Source: an uncultured Granulosicoccus sp.
GTDB lineage: Bacteria; Pseudomonadota; Gammaproteobacteria; Granulosicoccales; Granulosicoccaceae
NCBI GenBank assembly: GCA_937924505.1
Contig: CALDSR010000049.1
Span: forward strand, 1-62,148
Length of the DNA: 62,148 nucleotides
Reading direction: 5' to 3'
Positions 30,989 to 40,160 of the stretch are shown here, piece by piece. The notes beneath the pieces are model-generated. The model had not been told where the DNA came from and ran no database searches. It saw only the letters and a program-made list of their open reading frames with translations. The position numbers were made by a program, and so were the translations under genes. Position 1 is the stretch's first letter, and the number at the start of each line of letters is the position of its first letter.

Positions 30989-31821
30989 TGAACGCCTTCC
31001 CTTTTACCAAAATGCATGGATTGGGCAATGACTTCATTGTCATTGATAACATTGCGGGTGAAATAAAACTGAGCGATGACGAGATAAAGCGGCTTGCCCA
31101 TCGGCGTACTGGTGTCGGCTTTGATCAACTTCTGATTGTTGAATCTGCGTCCGTTGACGATGCCGAATTTGACTACCGGATTTACAACGCTGATGGTGGC
31201 GAGGTCGAACATTGCGGCAACGGCGCACGCTGCTTTGCCCGGTTTGTCCTTGATCGCGGACTGACGCAGTCAGATGCCATCAAGGTTAATACCGCGAACG
31301 GCATCATTACGCTGATCCCCCGGGCGGATGGGCAAGTCACTGTCAGCATGGGAATACCTGAATTCGCGCCGGCGCATGTGCCATTTATCGCAGCGCAGCA
31401 AGCGCCGTACTACGATCTTGATGTCAATGGCACCGTATTCAAGGTCGGTGCTGCATCGATTGGTAATCCTCATGTGCTAATCGAGGTAGACGATCTGGCG
31501 TCCACCGATGTGTCTGGACTCGGTGGATTGATTGAAAAGCATGAGCGTTTCCCGAATCGAGTGAATGTCGGTTTCATGCAAAGACACGATAATTCGCATA
31601 TCAGCCTCAGGGTATTCGAACGAGGTGTCGGTGAGACATTAGCGTGCGGTACAGGAGCCTGTGCAGCGGTCGCCATTGCACACACACAAGGTTTACTTGA
31701 CAAACAGGCCACTGTGACCTTGTCCGGTGGGGATCTACAAATAGTCTGGCCATCTACAAAAGCATCAATTGAAATGACTGGCCCATGTTCTACAGTCTTT
31801 GAGGGACACACGAGAATGTAG
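30988..31821 (+). CDS. dapF: Diaminopimelate epimerase
   Basis: It interconverts LL- and meso-diaminopimelate. 277 residues with the paired catalytic cysteines C76 (EHCGNGARC) and C220 (LACGTGACA). The start overlaps the lysA stop by one base (TGATG). The length and N-terminus (MNAFPFTKMHGLGNDFIVID) are typical. Confidence 0.97.
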   Translation: MNAFPFTKMHGLGNDFIVIDNIAGEIKLSDDEIKRLAHRRTGVGFDQLLIVESASVDDAEFDYRIYNADGGEVEHCGNGARCFARFVLDRGLTQSDAIKVNTANGIITLIPRADGQVTVSMGIPEFAPAHVPFIAAQQAPYYDLDVNGTVFKVGAASIGNPHVLIEVDDLASTDVSGLGGLIEKHERFPNRVNVGFMQRHDNSHISLRVFERGVGETLACGTGACAAVAIAHTQGLLDKQATVTLSGGDLQIVWPSTKASIEMTGPCSTVFEGHTRM

Positions 31822-31825
31822 AAAG

Positions 31826-32623
31826 ATGCAACCCGAAATAAATGACGCCTGCGACACCGGCAGTAACCTGATTGGTGACGCTGCAGTGCTCCGATTCCTG
31901 ACGCAGAACCCCGAGTTCTTTGTCACCAATCAGGATATTTTACCAAGGCTTCACATACCGCACCCTTCGGGAAAAGCCGTATCACTGATCGAGAAACAGG
32001 TCAGTGTCCTGCGCAGTAAATGCAGCACGCTGGAACATAGTCTGCGCGACCTTATCGACGTCGCTCGCGATAATGAACAGCTCAATCAACGTCTGCATGT
32101 GTTGATTCAGGATGTCATATCAGCCAGAAACATCAACGATATTGTCGCGCTGACCCGCGAAAGCCTGAAAGAAAACTTCAATGCCGACGAAGTACATTTT
32201 CTGGTTATCGGCAAAAAGGCTGCAAAAGCCCCGGCAAAAAAGAAAACCGCCGCAAAGAAAAAAACAGCAGCTGGAAAGTCAACGGCTACTCGCAAAAGCA
32301 AATCTGCAGACAAAACGGCCCGTAACCATACGCTGATGGTGGCGGGCGACAAGCAACTCGACGTATTCAAAGCGCTTTTTGAAAAGCGCGAGGCTTTGTG
32401 CGGATTACCTGGTGCCGAACATTTGGACCTACTGGCAGGAAAGGATCACGCCAAGATTGCATCAGCTGCCATCATGCCTCTGTATCACGAGCGTGAATTA
32501 GGTGTGGTGATGCTGACCAGCCGGGACGAGTCTCGTTTTGCCTATGGCAAGGGTGTGATGTTTCTGAACCAGTTAGGCGACATGCTCAGCAGGCGTTTAC
32601 ACACTCTGGAGTTGACCGTCTAA
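31826..32623 (+). CDS. DUF484 (YigA-like) GAF-type protein with Lys/Ala-rich insert
   Basis: A 265-residue member of the DUF484 family usually found between dapF and xerC; its function is unknown. The ATG at 31826 follows the dapF stop by four bases and gives the family start (PEINDACDTG then LIGDAAVLRFLTQNPEFF). A coiled-coil-like helix (about 50-95) precedes a GAF-like domain. Residues 130-167 are an unusual tract of about 15 Lys and 11 Ala with Thr/Ser (KKAAKAPAKKKTAAKKKTAA), in the loop after VHFLVIG. After it the GAF-like fold resumes (LDVFKALFEKREALCG). The stop overlaps the xerC start by one base. Confidence 0.85.
   Translation: MQPEINDACDTGSNLIGDAAVLRFLTQNPEFFVTNQDILPRLHIPHPSGKAVSLIEKQVSVLRSKCSTLEHSLRDLIDVARDNEQLNQRLHVLIQDVISARNINDIVALTRESLKENFNADEVHFLVIGKKAAKAPAKKKTAAKKKTAAGKSTATRKSKSADKTARNHTLMVAGDKQLDVFKALFEKREALCGLPGAEHLDLLAGKDHAKIASAAIMPLYHERELGVVMLTSRDESRFAYGKGVMFLNQLGDMLSRRLHTLELTV
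32213..32326 (+). repeat. Low-complexity Lys/Ala insert in the DUF484 gene
   Basis: A/G-rich coding tract of repeated AAG/AAA and GCN codons, encoding the histone-H1-like stretch. Repetitive enough to change length by slippage; no frameshift is present. Confidence 0.75.
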
Positions 32624-33540
32624 TGACTGCCTTCGAACCTGCTATCAACGATTACCTGGAGGATCTGCGAGTTGCCAGGCGTTGCTCGCCGCACACGGTC
32701 AGTAATTATGCCCGTGACCTGAAAGCAGTTGCGAAATCCGCGGCTGAGCGACAGATCGAGAATTGGCAGGATGTTACGGGTAGCGATGTTCGCGCCATCA
32801 TTGCTGAACAGCATCGTGAAGGCATAGCCGGGCGCAGTCTTGCCCGTCGCCTGTCCGCCCTGCGCGGACTGTACAATTATTTGATGAGTCTCGGACGTGC
32901 TGACGTGAACCCTGCTGTGGACATTCTCGCGCCCAAAGACAAGAAAGCTTTACCAGCAACACTTGATCCCGATGAGGTCAGCCGGCTGCTGTCGCAGAAC
33001 CTGAACGATCCGATGATCTGTCGTGATCTTGCGATGTTTGAATTGATGTATTCATCAGGTTTGCGACTGGCCGAACTGGTGAGTATTGATCTTGCTGATC
33101 TCGATTTGAGCGTTGGCCAAGTGCGCGTCACCGGTAAAGGTGGCAAGACGCGAGATTTACCCGTCGGTGAACATGCGATCGAAGCGATCAACAAATGGCT
33201 CGGCTATCGTCGCAGTATGCCAGGCAGTGATGAGCGAGCGGTCTTCTTGAGTTCACGCGGTAAACGTATTGCACCGCGTACCGTGCAGATGCGACTCAAG
33301 AAACTCGCAGAATCTCAAGGTCTGAACCGAGACTGCTATCCGCATATGCTGAGGCATTCCTTCGCCAGTCATCTGCTTGAAAGCAGTGGCGATTTACGCG
33401 CTGTGCAAGAGCTTCTGGGTCATGCGGATATCAGTACGACGCAGATTTATACGCATCTGGATTTTCAGCACCTGGCTCAGGTTTATGATGAGTCGCACCC
33501 TCGAGCGAAGCGGCCTCGTATGCCTGAAGAGGGTGCTTGA
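32623..33540 (+). CDS. xerC: Site-specific tyrosine recombinase XerC
   Basis: It resolves chromosome dimers at dif with XerD. 305 residues. All catalytic residues are visible: R148 (SSGLRLAEL), K172 (GKGGKTR), H241 and R244 (HMLRHSFASH), H267 (LGHADIS) and the nucleophile Y276 (TQIYTHL). The start overlaps the end of DUF484 by one base, completing lptM-lysA-dapF-DUF484-xerC. In a gammaproteobacterium this position and length favour XerC over XerD. Confidence 0.96.
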   Translation: MTAFEPAINDYLEDLRVARRCSPHTVSNYARDLKAVAKSAAERQIENWQDVTGSDVRAIIAEQHREGIAGRSLARRLSALRGLYNYLMSLGRADVNPAVDILAPKDKKALPATLDPDEVSRLLSQNLNDPMICRDLAMFELMYSSGLRLAELVSIDLADLDLSVGQVRVTGKGGKTRDLPVGEHAIEAINKWLGYRRSMPGSDERAVFLSSRGKRIAPRTVQMRLKKLAESQGLNRDCYPHMLRHSFASHLLESSGDLRAVQELLGHADISTTQIYTHLDFQHLAQVYDESHPRAKRPRMPEEGA

Positions 33541-33693
33541 GCCGGTTTACGCGAATCACGAGTTATGTTGGCTTCATGAAAAGCTGAGGCTTGAGTGGGG
33601 CTGGATTATCCACACGATTCGACAATAATCGACGAAAAAGCGAAATCTCAGCCGAGCTTATTGGGACCGTAAGCCTGGTATGAATAGCTGCTT

Positions 33694-35034
33694 ATGAGCG
33701 AAATAACCTCTGCTGAATCCATCGTTGCTGAGATAATGAGCAACGGTGAATCATCATTAAACCGATCGTGGGCCGATCAACCAGTCGATACTCTGGCTGA
33801 TGCATTAGAGCGTTTGCCAGCTTCGTCGCGCAATGTGTTGTGGGCCGCCTTGGACGCTGAAAAACACGCGGTGATATTGCCTCTGTTATCTCAGTGCGCT
33901 AGAGAATCGGTTCTGAGTGACACCAGTTTGGATGAGCTCACATCCATTATTCCCATGATGGAATCTCGTACCACAGCAGCTGTGGTGGACTATCTGGACT
34001 CAGAACATGCTGCTACCGTTATTGATGCCCTGAGCACAGCAGAATCAGATGCTGTTAACACTCGTCTTGCCAGTGCTCCAGATTCGGTATTGCGATGGAT
34101 GCGTGATGATGTGGTGAAAGTGCAACTAGATTGGACCATAGCCCAAGTATCTTCATTTATACAAAAGCAATATGCCGTACTACCTAGCTACACTAGTACC
34201 TTGCTGGTCGTGGATGAAGACAATCGATATGTCGGCAAGCTGGCGTTGATTAATTTGACAGTATGCTCCTTCGACACACTGGTCCGGGATGTTGTGGATG
34301 TCGATACGATTGCGATAGACGAAACCGCAACAGAGACGACTATCGTCGACATTTTTGATGATCGGCGTCTAATACAAGTACCGGTGGTAGATGCTGAAAG
34401 TAAGCTACTTGGTCGTGTCACAGTTGACGAAGCGATAGAGCTAATCAAAAAAAGAAGTGATGATCAGTTTATGAAGACCGCTGGCCTTGAGCACGAAACA
34501 GACTTATTTGCCACGCCGTTGATGAGTTACAAGTCGCGTGGCGTTTGGCTGGCCATCAATTTGCTAACGGTGTTTCTAGCTGCTGGTGTGATAAGTCTGT
34601 TTCAGCACACGGTTCAACAGGTAGTTGCATTGGCGGTACTTATGCCCATTGTGTCCAGTATGGGGGGCATAGCTGGAAGTCAGACGTTAACGTTGACCAT
34701 TCGTGGGTTGTCGATGGGCCAGCTCAGCAGGAGTAATACGGGATGGCTTTTCAGAAAAGAAACTTGGGTTGGCGTCTTGCATGGCGTGACTTGGGCTTTG
34801 GTCGTGGGAGTGGTCACGTATTTCTGGTTTGGTGAGCTCATGCTGGCCCTAAGTATTGCAGTGGCATTATTTTTAAACCTGATGGCTGCAGCCGTCGTTG
34901 GTGTAATCATTCCTCTTGTACTGGACAGGTTCGGGATTGATCCGGCTTTGTCTGGTTCAGTGGTACTGACAACGGTGACGGATATTGCCGGGTTTACACT
35001 ATTTTTGGGTCTGGCAACGATGTGGCTGATCTGA
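33694..35034 (+). CDS. mgtE: MgtE-type magnesium transporter
   Basis: A 446-residue Mg2+ channel/transporter. Order: N-terminal helical domain (about 30-125), a CBS pair (about 130-255, with TLLVVDEDNRYVGKLALINL) and a membrane domain with five helices from about 280. The pore signature includes PIVSSMGGIAGSQTLTLTIR and the C-terminal SGSVVLTTVTDIAGFTLFLG with its conserved aspartate. 153 bases follow xerC; no M-box-like leader was recognised. The N-terminal domain is more acidic than usual, consistent with Mg2+ gating by the cytoplasmic domain. Confidence 0.93.
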   Translation: MSEITSAESIVAEIMSNGESSLNRSWADQPVDTLADALERLPASSRNVLWAALDAEKHAVILPLLSQCARESVLSDTSLDELTSIIPMMESRTTAAVVDYLDSEHAATVIDALSTAESDAVNTRLASAPDSVLRWMRDDVVKVQLDWTIAQVSSFIQKQYAVLPSYTSTLLVVDEDNRYVGKLALINLTVCSFDTLVRDVVDVDTIAIDETATETTIVDIFDDRRLIQVPVVDAESKLLGRVTVDEAIELIKKRSDDQFMKTAGLEHETDLFATPLMSYKSRGVWLAINLLTVFLAAGVISLFQHTVQQVVALAVLMPIVSSMGGIAGSQTLTLTIRGLSMGQLSRSNTGWLFRKETWVGVLHGVTWALVVGVVTYFWFGELMLALSIAVALFLNLMAAAVVGVIIPLVLDRFGIDPALSGSVVLTTVTDIAGFTLFLGLATMWLI

Positions 35035-35498
35035 CTTGGTGTGGCGAGTAAGCCAAATAACCTGTATCGGGCATCAACCGTTGGCAAGTACGCCGACGTG
35101 CCTGGTGACCCGCGACCCAAATATGCTTGTCTAAACCGCGCGCCTCTGTTGTACATACCGAAAAGGTGAATGGTTTTGTTATGATGACCCGCAGTGGCTA
35201 CGCGGATGGTTTTCATCTGAAAATAGAGCACCACTCAAGAAATATTGATGGAACAAAGACAATCTGGAGCAGACGGTTGTAGAGAACGTGTTTTCAGATG
35301 AGGGCTTTCAGTGGCAGTAAACATTCACGGTACACATAACTCTGTGGACATGTACTGAACAATTGGAACCAGGACAGTCTGAAGTTTTCTCGTCAGAGCC
35401 AACACCGCATGTAGCTGGGTCGATTCCTCGACTTTAAAGGTAACGAGGAACACGGTATCGAGCATGGCAGCAATACAAGCCAAGGTAAGGGGTAACTT
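35035..35498. other. 464-base non-coding stretch
   Basis: Between mgtE and the flavoprotein gene. No frame with gene character, hairpin with T-tract or recognised riboswitch was seen. It ends with the ribosome-binding AAGGGG just before the ATG at 35499. The inverted-repeat-like TTGG...CCAA after mgtE is too weak to call a terminator. Confidence 0.5.
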
Positions 35499-36938
35499 AT
35501 GAACACAGTAAAACGCGTAAAAGTCGCCATCATAGGGGCGGGTAGCGCCGGAATGCGTGCCTACCGTGAGGTCACTCGCCACACCGATTCTGTCGTGCTG
35601 ATCGAAGGTGGGCAGTACGGCACCATGTGCGCTCGAGCAGGTTGCATGCCCTCCAAGCTGTTAATTGCTGCGGCTGAGGCTGCACACATGGGCCAACGCA
35701 CGAGCCCTTTTGGCGTACATTACGAATCACCTCGAATTGACGGTCAGGCCGTCATGCAGCGAGTAAAAAGTGAGCGAGATCGGTTCGTGGGCTTTGTGAT
35801 TGAAAGCGTTGAAGAGTGGCCAGAAGAGCATCGCATCAAGGGCTATGCCCAATTCATGTCCGATCATCGATTGCGCATCGACGACGGAACCGAAATCGAG
35901 GCAGACCAAATAATAATCGCGACCGGCTCAAGCCCGAATATCATTCCTCCGTTCAAAGACTTTGGTGATCGACTGATAATCAACGATGACATTTTTCAAT
36001 GGAACGATTTACCTGAATCGGTCGCGGTGTTCGGTGCTGGGGTTATTGGGTTGGAGCTGGGACAGGCGCTGCATCGATTGGGCGTACGCGTGACGCTTTT
36101 TGGATTAAAAAATGCGGTAGGGCCGTTAACTGATCCCGCCGTGCTTGAAAGCGCAAGAGATTTGTTTAAAGATGAATTTCACTTCTTGCCCGATGCGAAC
36201 GTCACTCGGCGAGCACAAACCGAAACAGGCGTAGAGATTGAATACATTGATCAGGATCAGACGCAGGTCAAACAATATGACTACGTGCTTGCAGCAACGG
36301 GACGAAGCCCTAATCTGGGCAAGTTAGCCCTGGAAAATACATCCCTGACACTGGGTGATCGCGGTATGCCCCAGCTGGATATGAATACCGGGCAACTCGA
36401 AAACAGCCATATTTTCATCGCTGGCGATGTCACTAATATCAGTCCACTGCTTCACGAAGCTTCTGATGAGGGGCAGATCGCAGGTTTTAATGCGGCGCAT
36501 TTTCCAGAAGTACGCCGATTCAGGAAAAGCTCACCGATCAGCGTCGTGTTTTCAGATCCTCAAATCATGATGATTGGACAATCGCATCAAGAGCTGACCC
36601 AAAATGGCGTCGAGTTTGAAATTGGTGAGGTTGATTGGCAAGGGCAGGGGCGCTCGCGTGTCATGTTGGTCAACCAGGGTTTGTTACGCGTCTATGGCGA
36701 ACGAAACACCGGTCGATTTCTGGGGGCCGAGATGATTGGTCCACGTGCTGAACACCTGGCACATCTGCTTGCGTGGGCTCACCAATCTAATCTGACGGTT
36801 TCCGAGATACTGGAGCGTGCGTTCTATCACCCGGTATTCGAAGAAGGCGTTCGAACTGCGTTACGCACGCTGAATCATGCTCTACAAATGGGTGAAAAAC
36901 CACCAGCTCGATGTATCGACTGTGGGCCCGGTGGTTAA
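35499..36938 (+). CDS. Dihydrolipoamide dehydrogenase-like pyridine nucleotide-disulfide oxidoreductase
   Basis: A 479-residue FAD/NAD(P) flavoprotein. The N-terminal Rossmann motif is IIGAGSAGM. The redox pair is C44 and C49 (GTMCARAGCMPSKLL), with the four-residue spacing of the disulfide reductases. The second Rossmann motif is VFGAGVIGLELGQ, GDVTN is the FAD ribityl contact, and the dimer-interface HPVFEE (H444, E449) supplies the base. A C-terminal CIDC pair (C472, C475) is extra and could bind metal or act as a thiol relay. No dehydrogenase-complex genes are near, so the substrate is uncertain. Confidence 0.88.
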   Translation: MNTVKRVKVAIIGAGSAGMRAYREVTRHTDSVVLIEGGQYGTMCARAGCMPSKLLIAAAEAAHMGQRTSPFGVHYESPRIDGQAVMQRVKSERDRFVGFVIESVEEWPEEHRIKGYAQFMSDHRLRIDDGTEIEADQIIIATGSSPNIIPPFKDFGDRLIINDDIFQWNDLPESVAVFGAGVIGLELGQALHRLGVRVTLFGLKNAVGPLTDPAVLESARDLFKDEFHFLPDANVTRRAQTETGVEIEYIDQDQTQVKQYDYVLAATGRSPNLGKLALENTSLTLGDRGMPQLDMNTGQLENSHIFIAGDVTNISPLLHEASDEGQIAGFNAAHFPEVRRFRKSSPISVVFSDPQIMMIGQSHQELTQNGVEFEIGEVDWQGQGRSRVMLVNQGLLRVYGERNTGRFLGAEMIGPRAEHLAHLLAWAHQSNLTVSEILERAFYHPVFEEGVRTALRTLNHALQMGEKPPARCIDCGPGG

Positions 36939-37000
36939 TCGGACCTAACTGGTTTAACTTGACTGTTTTTGATTGGTCGTTCGTAGGTTTGACGAGCTGG

Positions 37001-37024
37001 TTTATGTGCGCGTTTATGTGCGCG
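37001..37024 (+). repeat. Tandem 12-base repeat
   Basis: TTTATGTGCGCG occurs twice in succession in the 217-base gap between the flavoprotein and the first P460 gene. No function is visible. Confidence 0.6.
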
Positions 37025-37155
37025 TGGCAGGGTCGATTCGAGTGTGGTCCAACGTCTTTAACAAGTGGCGACGTGCTAAGCCGCTTAGGTTGCCTCCACT
37101 GATTTCGTTCTGGCTGAAACCAGTGGAGCAGATATCCCAAAGCTGCAACGTAGAG

Positions 37156-37767
37156 TTATTTGAGCGCTCTTAGCACTGGGTAAAACTGTGTAAATACAAA
37201 GTCATCAGCAGCACTGGCCTCATGACATGCGTTGCAAGATTCAGCTGGAAACGCCTTGGCGGTTTTCTCGTACGGTTGTGGCTTGTGTCCAAAAGAGAAG
37301 TACGCCCAGCCGCCGGGCATGTCACTAAAGCGCTTGCTATCTTTGACGGTTAGCTCCAATCCAATAAATTCGCCTTGTTGGAAGCCACGCCCGGACACCT
37401 CTTTCGTGGAGCCGATTTCATCGTTTCCATTCTCATAAATTGATGTAAGTTCTTTCGCGATCTGAGTTCCCTCGGGCCACTTGCCAGTAGCTTCATAGGC
37501 ATCAAATGCTGAAGGCTCGACATAAACGTTGTGGTATTCAGGAAAAGGTGCATTACCCCCGTTAAGCGCGTTTGGTGTTAGCGGTGCGCCAACAAATACC
37601 CAACGACGCCAATCAACAGGTTGTTGAACGCTTCCATCGTCATTGAATGTTGCTTGGTTAATGCTATTGTCTTGAGCATACAATGCAGCGGATCCAATCC
37701 ATGCTAAACCGAATGTGCTGAGAATTGCTGCGCAGGATATTACGGTACGACGTGTCAGTATGGCCAT
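37156..37767 (-). CDS. Cytochrome P460-family protein 1
   Basis: 203 residues, exported: a Sec signal (hydrophobic to about residue 30, cleaved near ALYAQ). The haem-attachment motif CNACH is at 178-182 near the C-terminus, as in the P460/cytochrome c'-beta family, whose members handle hydroxylamine or NO. The family stretch VYVEPSAFDAYEATGKWPEG is present. Periplasmic. Divergent from the LysR gene at 37911, across a 143-base region with an inverted repeat. A second copy of the family lies on the other side of LysR. Confidence 0.88.
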   Translation of the reverse strand: MAILTRRTVISCAAILSTFGLAWIGSAALYAQDNSINQATFNDDGSVQQPVDWRRWVFVGAPLTPNALNGGNAPFPEYHNVYVEPSAFDAYEATGKWPEGTQIAKELTSIYENGNDEIGSTKEVSGRGFQQGEFIGLELTVKDSKRFSDMPGGWAYFSFGHKPQPYEKTAKAFPAESCNACHEASAADDFVFTQFYPVLRALK

Positions 37768-37869
37768 GTCTGTGTTCCCTCTTGATCATCATTGATGGCT
37801 AAAAAAACAACGAGGTTTTATAATATGCGGCAGTTACTGAGGTGTCCAATAGAGGTAAACTATTTCGTC

Positions 37870-37900
37870 AAAGTTAAAAGCTATAAGGGACTCTAACTTT
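37870..37900. promoter_or_regulatory. Inverted repeat before the LysR gene, candidate operator
   Basis: AAAGTTA (37870-37876) and TAACTTT (37894-37900) are perfect 7-base arms 17 bases apart, ending 10 bases before the LysR ATG. They fit a LysR-type autoregulatory site in the divergent LysR/P460 promoter region; function is inferred. Confidence 0.4.
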
Positions 37901-37910
37901 TACAAAACCT

Positions 37911-38789
37911 ATGCAATTTAATCAAATCAATTACTTTCTACGAACCTGCGATACCCTGAATTTTACGCATGCAGCGGAAATATGTAATGTCAGTCAACCA
38001 TCACTAAGCACTGCTATTCAAAAGCTCGAGGATGAGCTTGGTGGAGATCTGTTCTGGCGAAAGGGTCGAAACTTAACGCTTACGCCCTTGGGTGATGCCA
38101 TGCGAGTTCAATTATCCCAGGTCGAAGAGGCCAAAAACTCGGCTAAAAGTATAGCGTCAGAAATTGTCAGGGGCGTGGATGACGTCATAAACATAGGGCT
38201 CATGTGTACCTTAAGTCCCGATCGAGTGCTCGTGGCGATAGCCTCGTTCATCGAAGAACGTCCTGATGTGGAGGTGCTGGTGCATGATATTCGCGAGTCG
38301 CGGGTGCAGGAATTACTGCTCAGTGGGGCTTTTGAATGTGCTGTCATGGCGCACACGGAAAGACTTCCGGATAGATTTGAAGAATGTTCGCTGTTTGATG
38401 AGCACATGTTACTGGCGATAAATGAATCTCACCCATTAAATAGAAATGAGACTATCCAACTTTCGGATTTGCATGACCATTACTACATTGATCGGTTGAG
38501 GTGCGAGTACAGAGAGAGCTTTTTCAATGAACTGGCAACCCGCAACCTGCGAGTCAAAACGGTTATTCGCTCAGAGCGAGAAGACCTTATCAAAGAGTCA
38601 ATTTCTCAAGGTATCGGCATGACCATCATGCCCAAGAACGCAGCCATTACCAGTGGGCTTCATACTCGAGAGATAACTGACCTAAGTGTTGTGCGAAAAA
38701 TTAGCCTGGTAACAGTCAGGGAACGTGAATTAAAATCTTCAACCCAACTACTTATTCAAGAAATCCAAGCTGCGTACAACAACAGATAA
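37911..38789 (+). CDS. LysR-family transcriptional regulator
   Basis: 292 residues. N-terminal winged helix: FLRTCDTLNFTHAAEICNVS then QPSLSTAIQKLEDELG. Residues about 88-290 are the co-inducer domain. It lies divergently from P460 gene 1 and convergently with P460 gene 2, so it probably controls at least the first. The co-inducer is unknown; a reactive nitrogen or hydroxylamine signal is plausible only by context. Confidence 0.93.
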   Translation: MQFNQINYFLRTCDTLNFTHAAEICNVSQPSLSTAIQKLEDELGGDLFWRKGRNLTLTPLGDAMRVQLSQVEEAKNSAKSIASEIVRGVDDVINIGLMCTLSPDRVLVAIASFIEERPDVEVLVHDIRESRVQELLLSGAFECAVMAHTERLPDRFEECSLFDEHMLLAINESHPLNRNETIQLSDLHDHYYIDRLRCEYRESFFNELATRNLRVKTVIRSEREDLIKESISQGIGMTIMPKNAAITSGLHTREITDLSVVRKISLVTVRERELKSSTQLLIQEIQAAYNNR

Positions 38790-38997
38790 TTGATTACTGC
38801 GGCTATCCGTAGGTGAAAAATCGGGTATCCACTGGAGGATGACGCCGTATCAAGACAGGAAAGGAGGGTCGTGAGGTCAGTCTTGTTGATGTAGGCCTGA
38901 ACTTCTCTTAATCTTGTGAAGTTGTCTGCCTGGGAAATCGATGATTAACGGGTGACTGGACGCGCTGAACGGGCGTCATGATGCTTTTTCTGGCTTC

Positions 38998-39026
38998 ACT
39001 GTGAGCCTCCGCAGGAAGCTCACAGT
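38998..39026. terminator. Hairpin between convergent LysR and P460 genes
   Basis: ACTGTGAGC (38998-39006) and GCTCACAGT (39018-39026) are perfect 9-base arms with an 11-base loop, 45 bases beyond the P460-2 stop on its strand. No strong T-tract follows on either strand, so it may be a weak bidirectional terminator or mRNA-stabilising structure. Confidence 0.5.
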
Positions 39027-39070
39027 TCAGACTTGTTTACTATCTATTTTACCAACCGCGTTTCTTGAGA

Positions 39071-39637
39071 CTATTTTTCACTCAGGATTGGGTACGCTTC
39101 CAAATACACCCAATCGTTATCCTTGGCTGGTACATGACAGCCCAGGCAGTCTTTTTTGTAGTCGGTTGAGACGTTTTGAGCTTGATTGTCTGGCTTGTAT
39201 AGAGCCCATCCCCAGCCGTCTCCCCAAATGGCATTTTCAGGAAAGCGCCCCTCGGTATCTTTGATCATGACAAACCACTGCTTGACTACATTGGTGGCGT
39301 GATTGACTCCGCTCCCTGTTGAGTAGTCACCAGACTCAGATGCTCTGAGTTCTTTTACCAATGTGGCACCATCAGGAAACGAACCCGTTTCGCGATAGTG
39401 TTGGACGGTTGCGGCTTCTGTGTAGACATCATGGAATCCGCTGGCGCCGCCTTCCGGTACAAACCATGAGCCCATATGGACCATGTTAATGTGAAAATCA
39501 TCCGGAAACTCAATATTTCCCTTTTCGTCAACATACGGGGAAAAATTGTCCGCAGCGTTCAACATTTGCGCGGCTGCAAACATAAAACACGCAACAATAC
39601 ACTTGCGACCTAATGTAAACCCGTTTCGTAAAATCAT
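39071..39637 (-). CDS. Cytochrome P460-family protein 2
   Basis: 188 residues with a Sec-type signal (CIVACFMFAAAQMLNAADN, cleaved near residue 29). Haem motif CLGCH at 164-168. It shares HDVYTEAATVQHYRETGSFP and FPDGATLVKELR with the first copy, including the K in VKEL/AKEL. Divergent enough from copy 1 to be an old duplication or separate acquisition. It begins 281 bases after the LysR stop region on the opposite strand, so its promoter is upstream at about 39640-39700, not shared with LysR. Confidence 0.88.
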   Translation of the reverse strand: MILRNGFTLGRKCIVACFMFAAAQMLNAADNFSPYVDEKGNIEFPDDFHINMVHMGSWFVPEGGASGFHDVYTEAATVQHYRETGSFPDGATLVKELRASESGDYSTGSGVNHATNVVKQWFVMIKDTEGRFPENAIWGDGWGWALYKPDNQAQNVSTDYKKDCLGCHVPAKDNDWVYLEAYPILSEK

Positions 39638-40160
39638 TTTATTTCCTCGAGCCTACAGTCATGCAAAAACTTATAGGCACACTAAAGTTGAATACTTCTT
39701 GTTGTCAGTTCGTAAAGCTTTATAAAGTTACTTTATCAAGTAACGGTATATTTCTACGCTTTAAAGCATTGGGCGTCAATAGCTGTTTAAATCGCCACCA
39801 GACTAATCATAAAAACGATGTACCTGACGTAACGCCCAGTCAGCATAACGGCCCTACAAGTATTGAAAAGGCGTTGCATTCAATAACTAAACAAGTCAAT
39901 TTCACTTGAATATAGTTTTTTGCATATAGATTAATAGGCAATGACTATTCACGCGAAAACTGGGTTGTCTCGTTGTGCATCCGCGAGGATAGTCTTGCTT
40001 TCGAGTCAGCCTTACTGCCTGTGCCCTGTGCCGCTATTCGTATGATCGTTCATGCCGGTAACATAGCCGGAAGAGATCGCTGAATCGTTTGCGTCAGAAT
40101 CACTGACATAAGCCAAACTGGCGAGCAGAGCCATGGCCTGTGGTATCAGCGTACGATCCC
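39638..40160. other. 523-base stretch without a firm gene
   Basis: Between P460-2 and ovoA. No confident gene. On the minus strand, 40012-40170 is open for 52 codons just after ovoA and has protein-like composition (Gly-Asp-Arg-Thr-Leu-Ile-Pro), with an ATG at 40134; it may be a gene remnant. The first 250 bases are A/T-rich and should carry the P460-2 promoter. Confidence 0.4.

Noticed and set aside
39661..39909. 82-codon plus-strand frame between P460-2 and ovoA
   Set aside because: A/T-rich, no ribosome-binding site and no recognisable motif.
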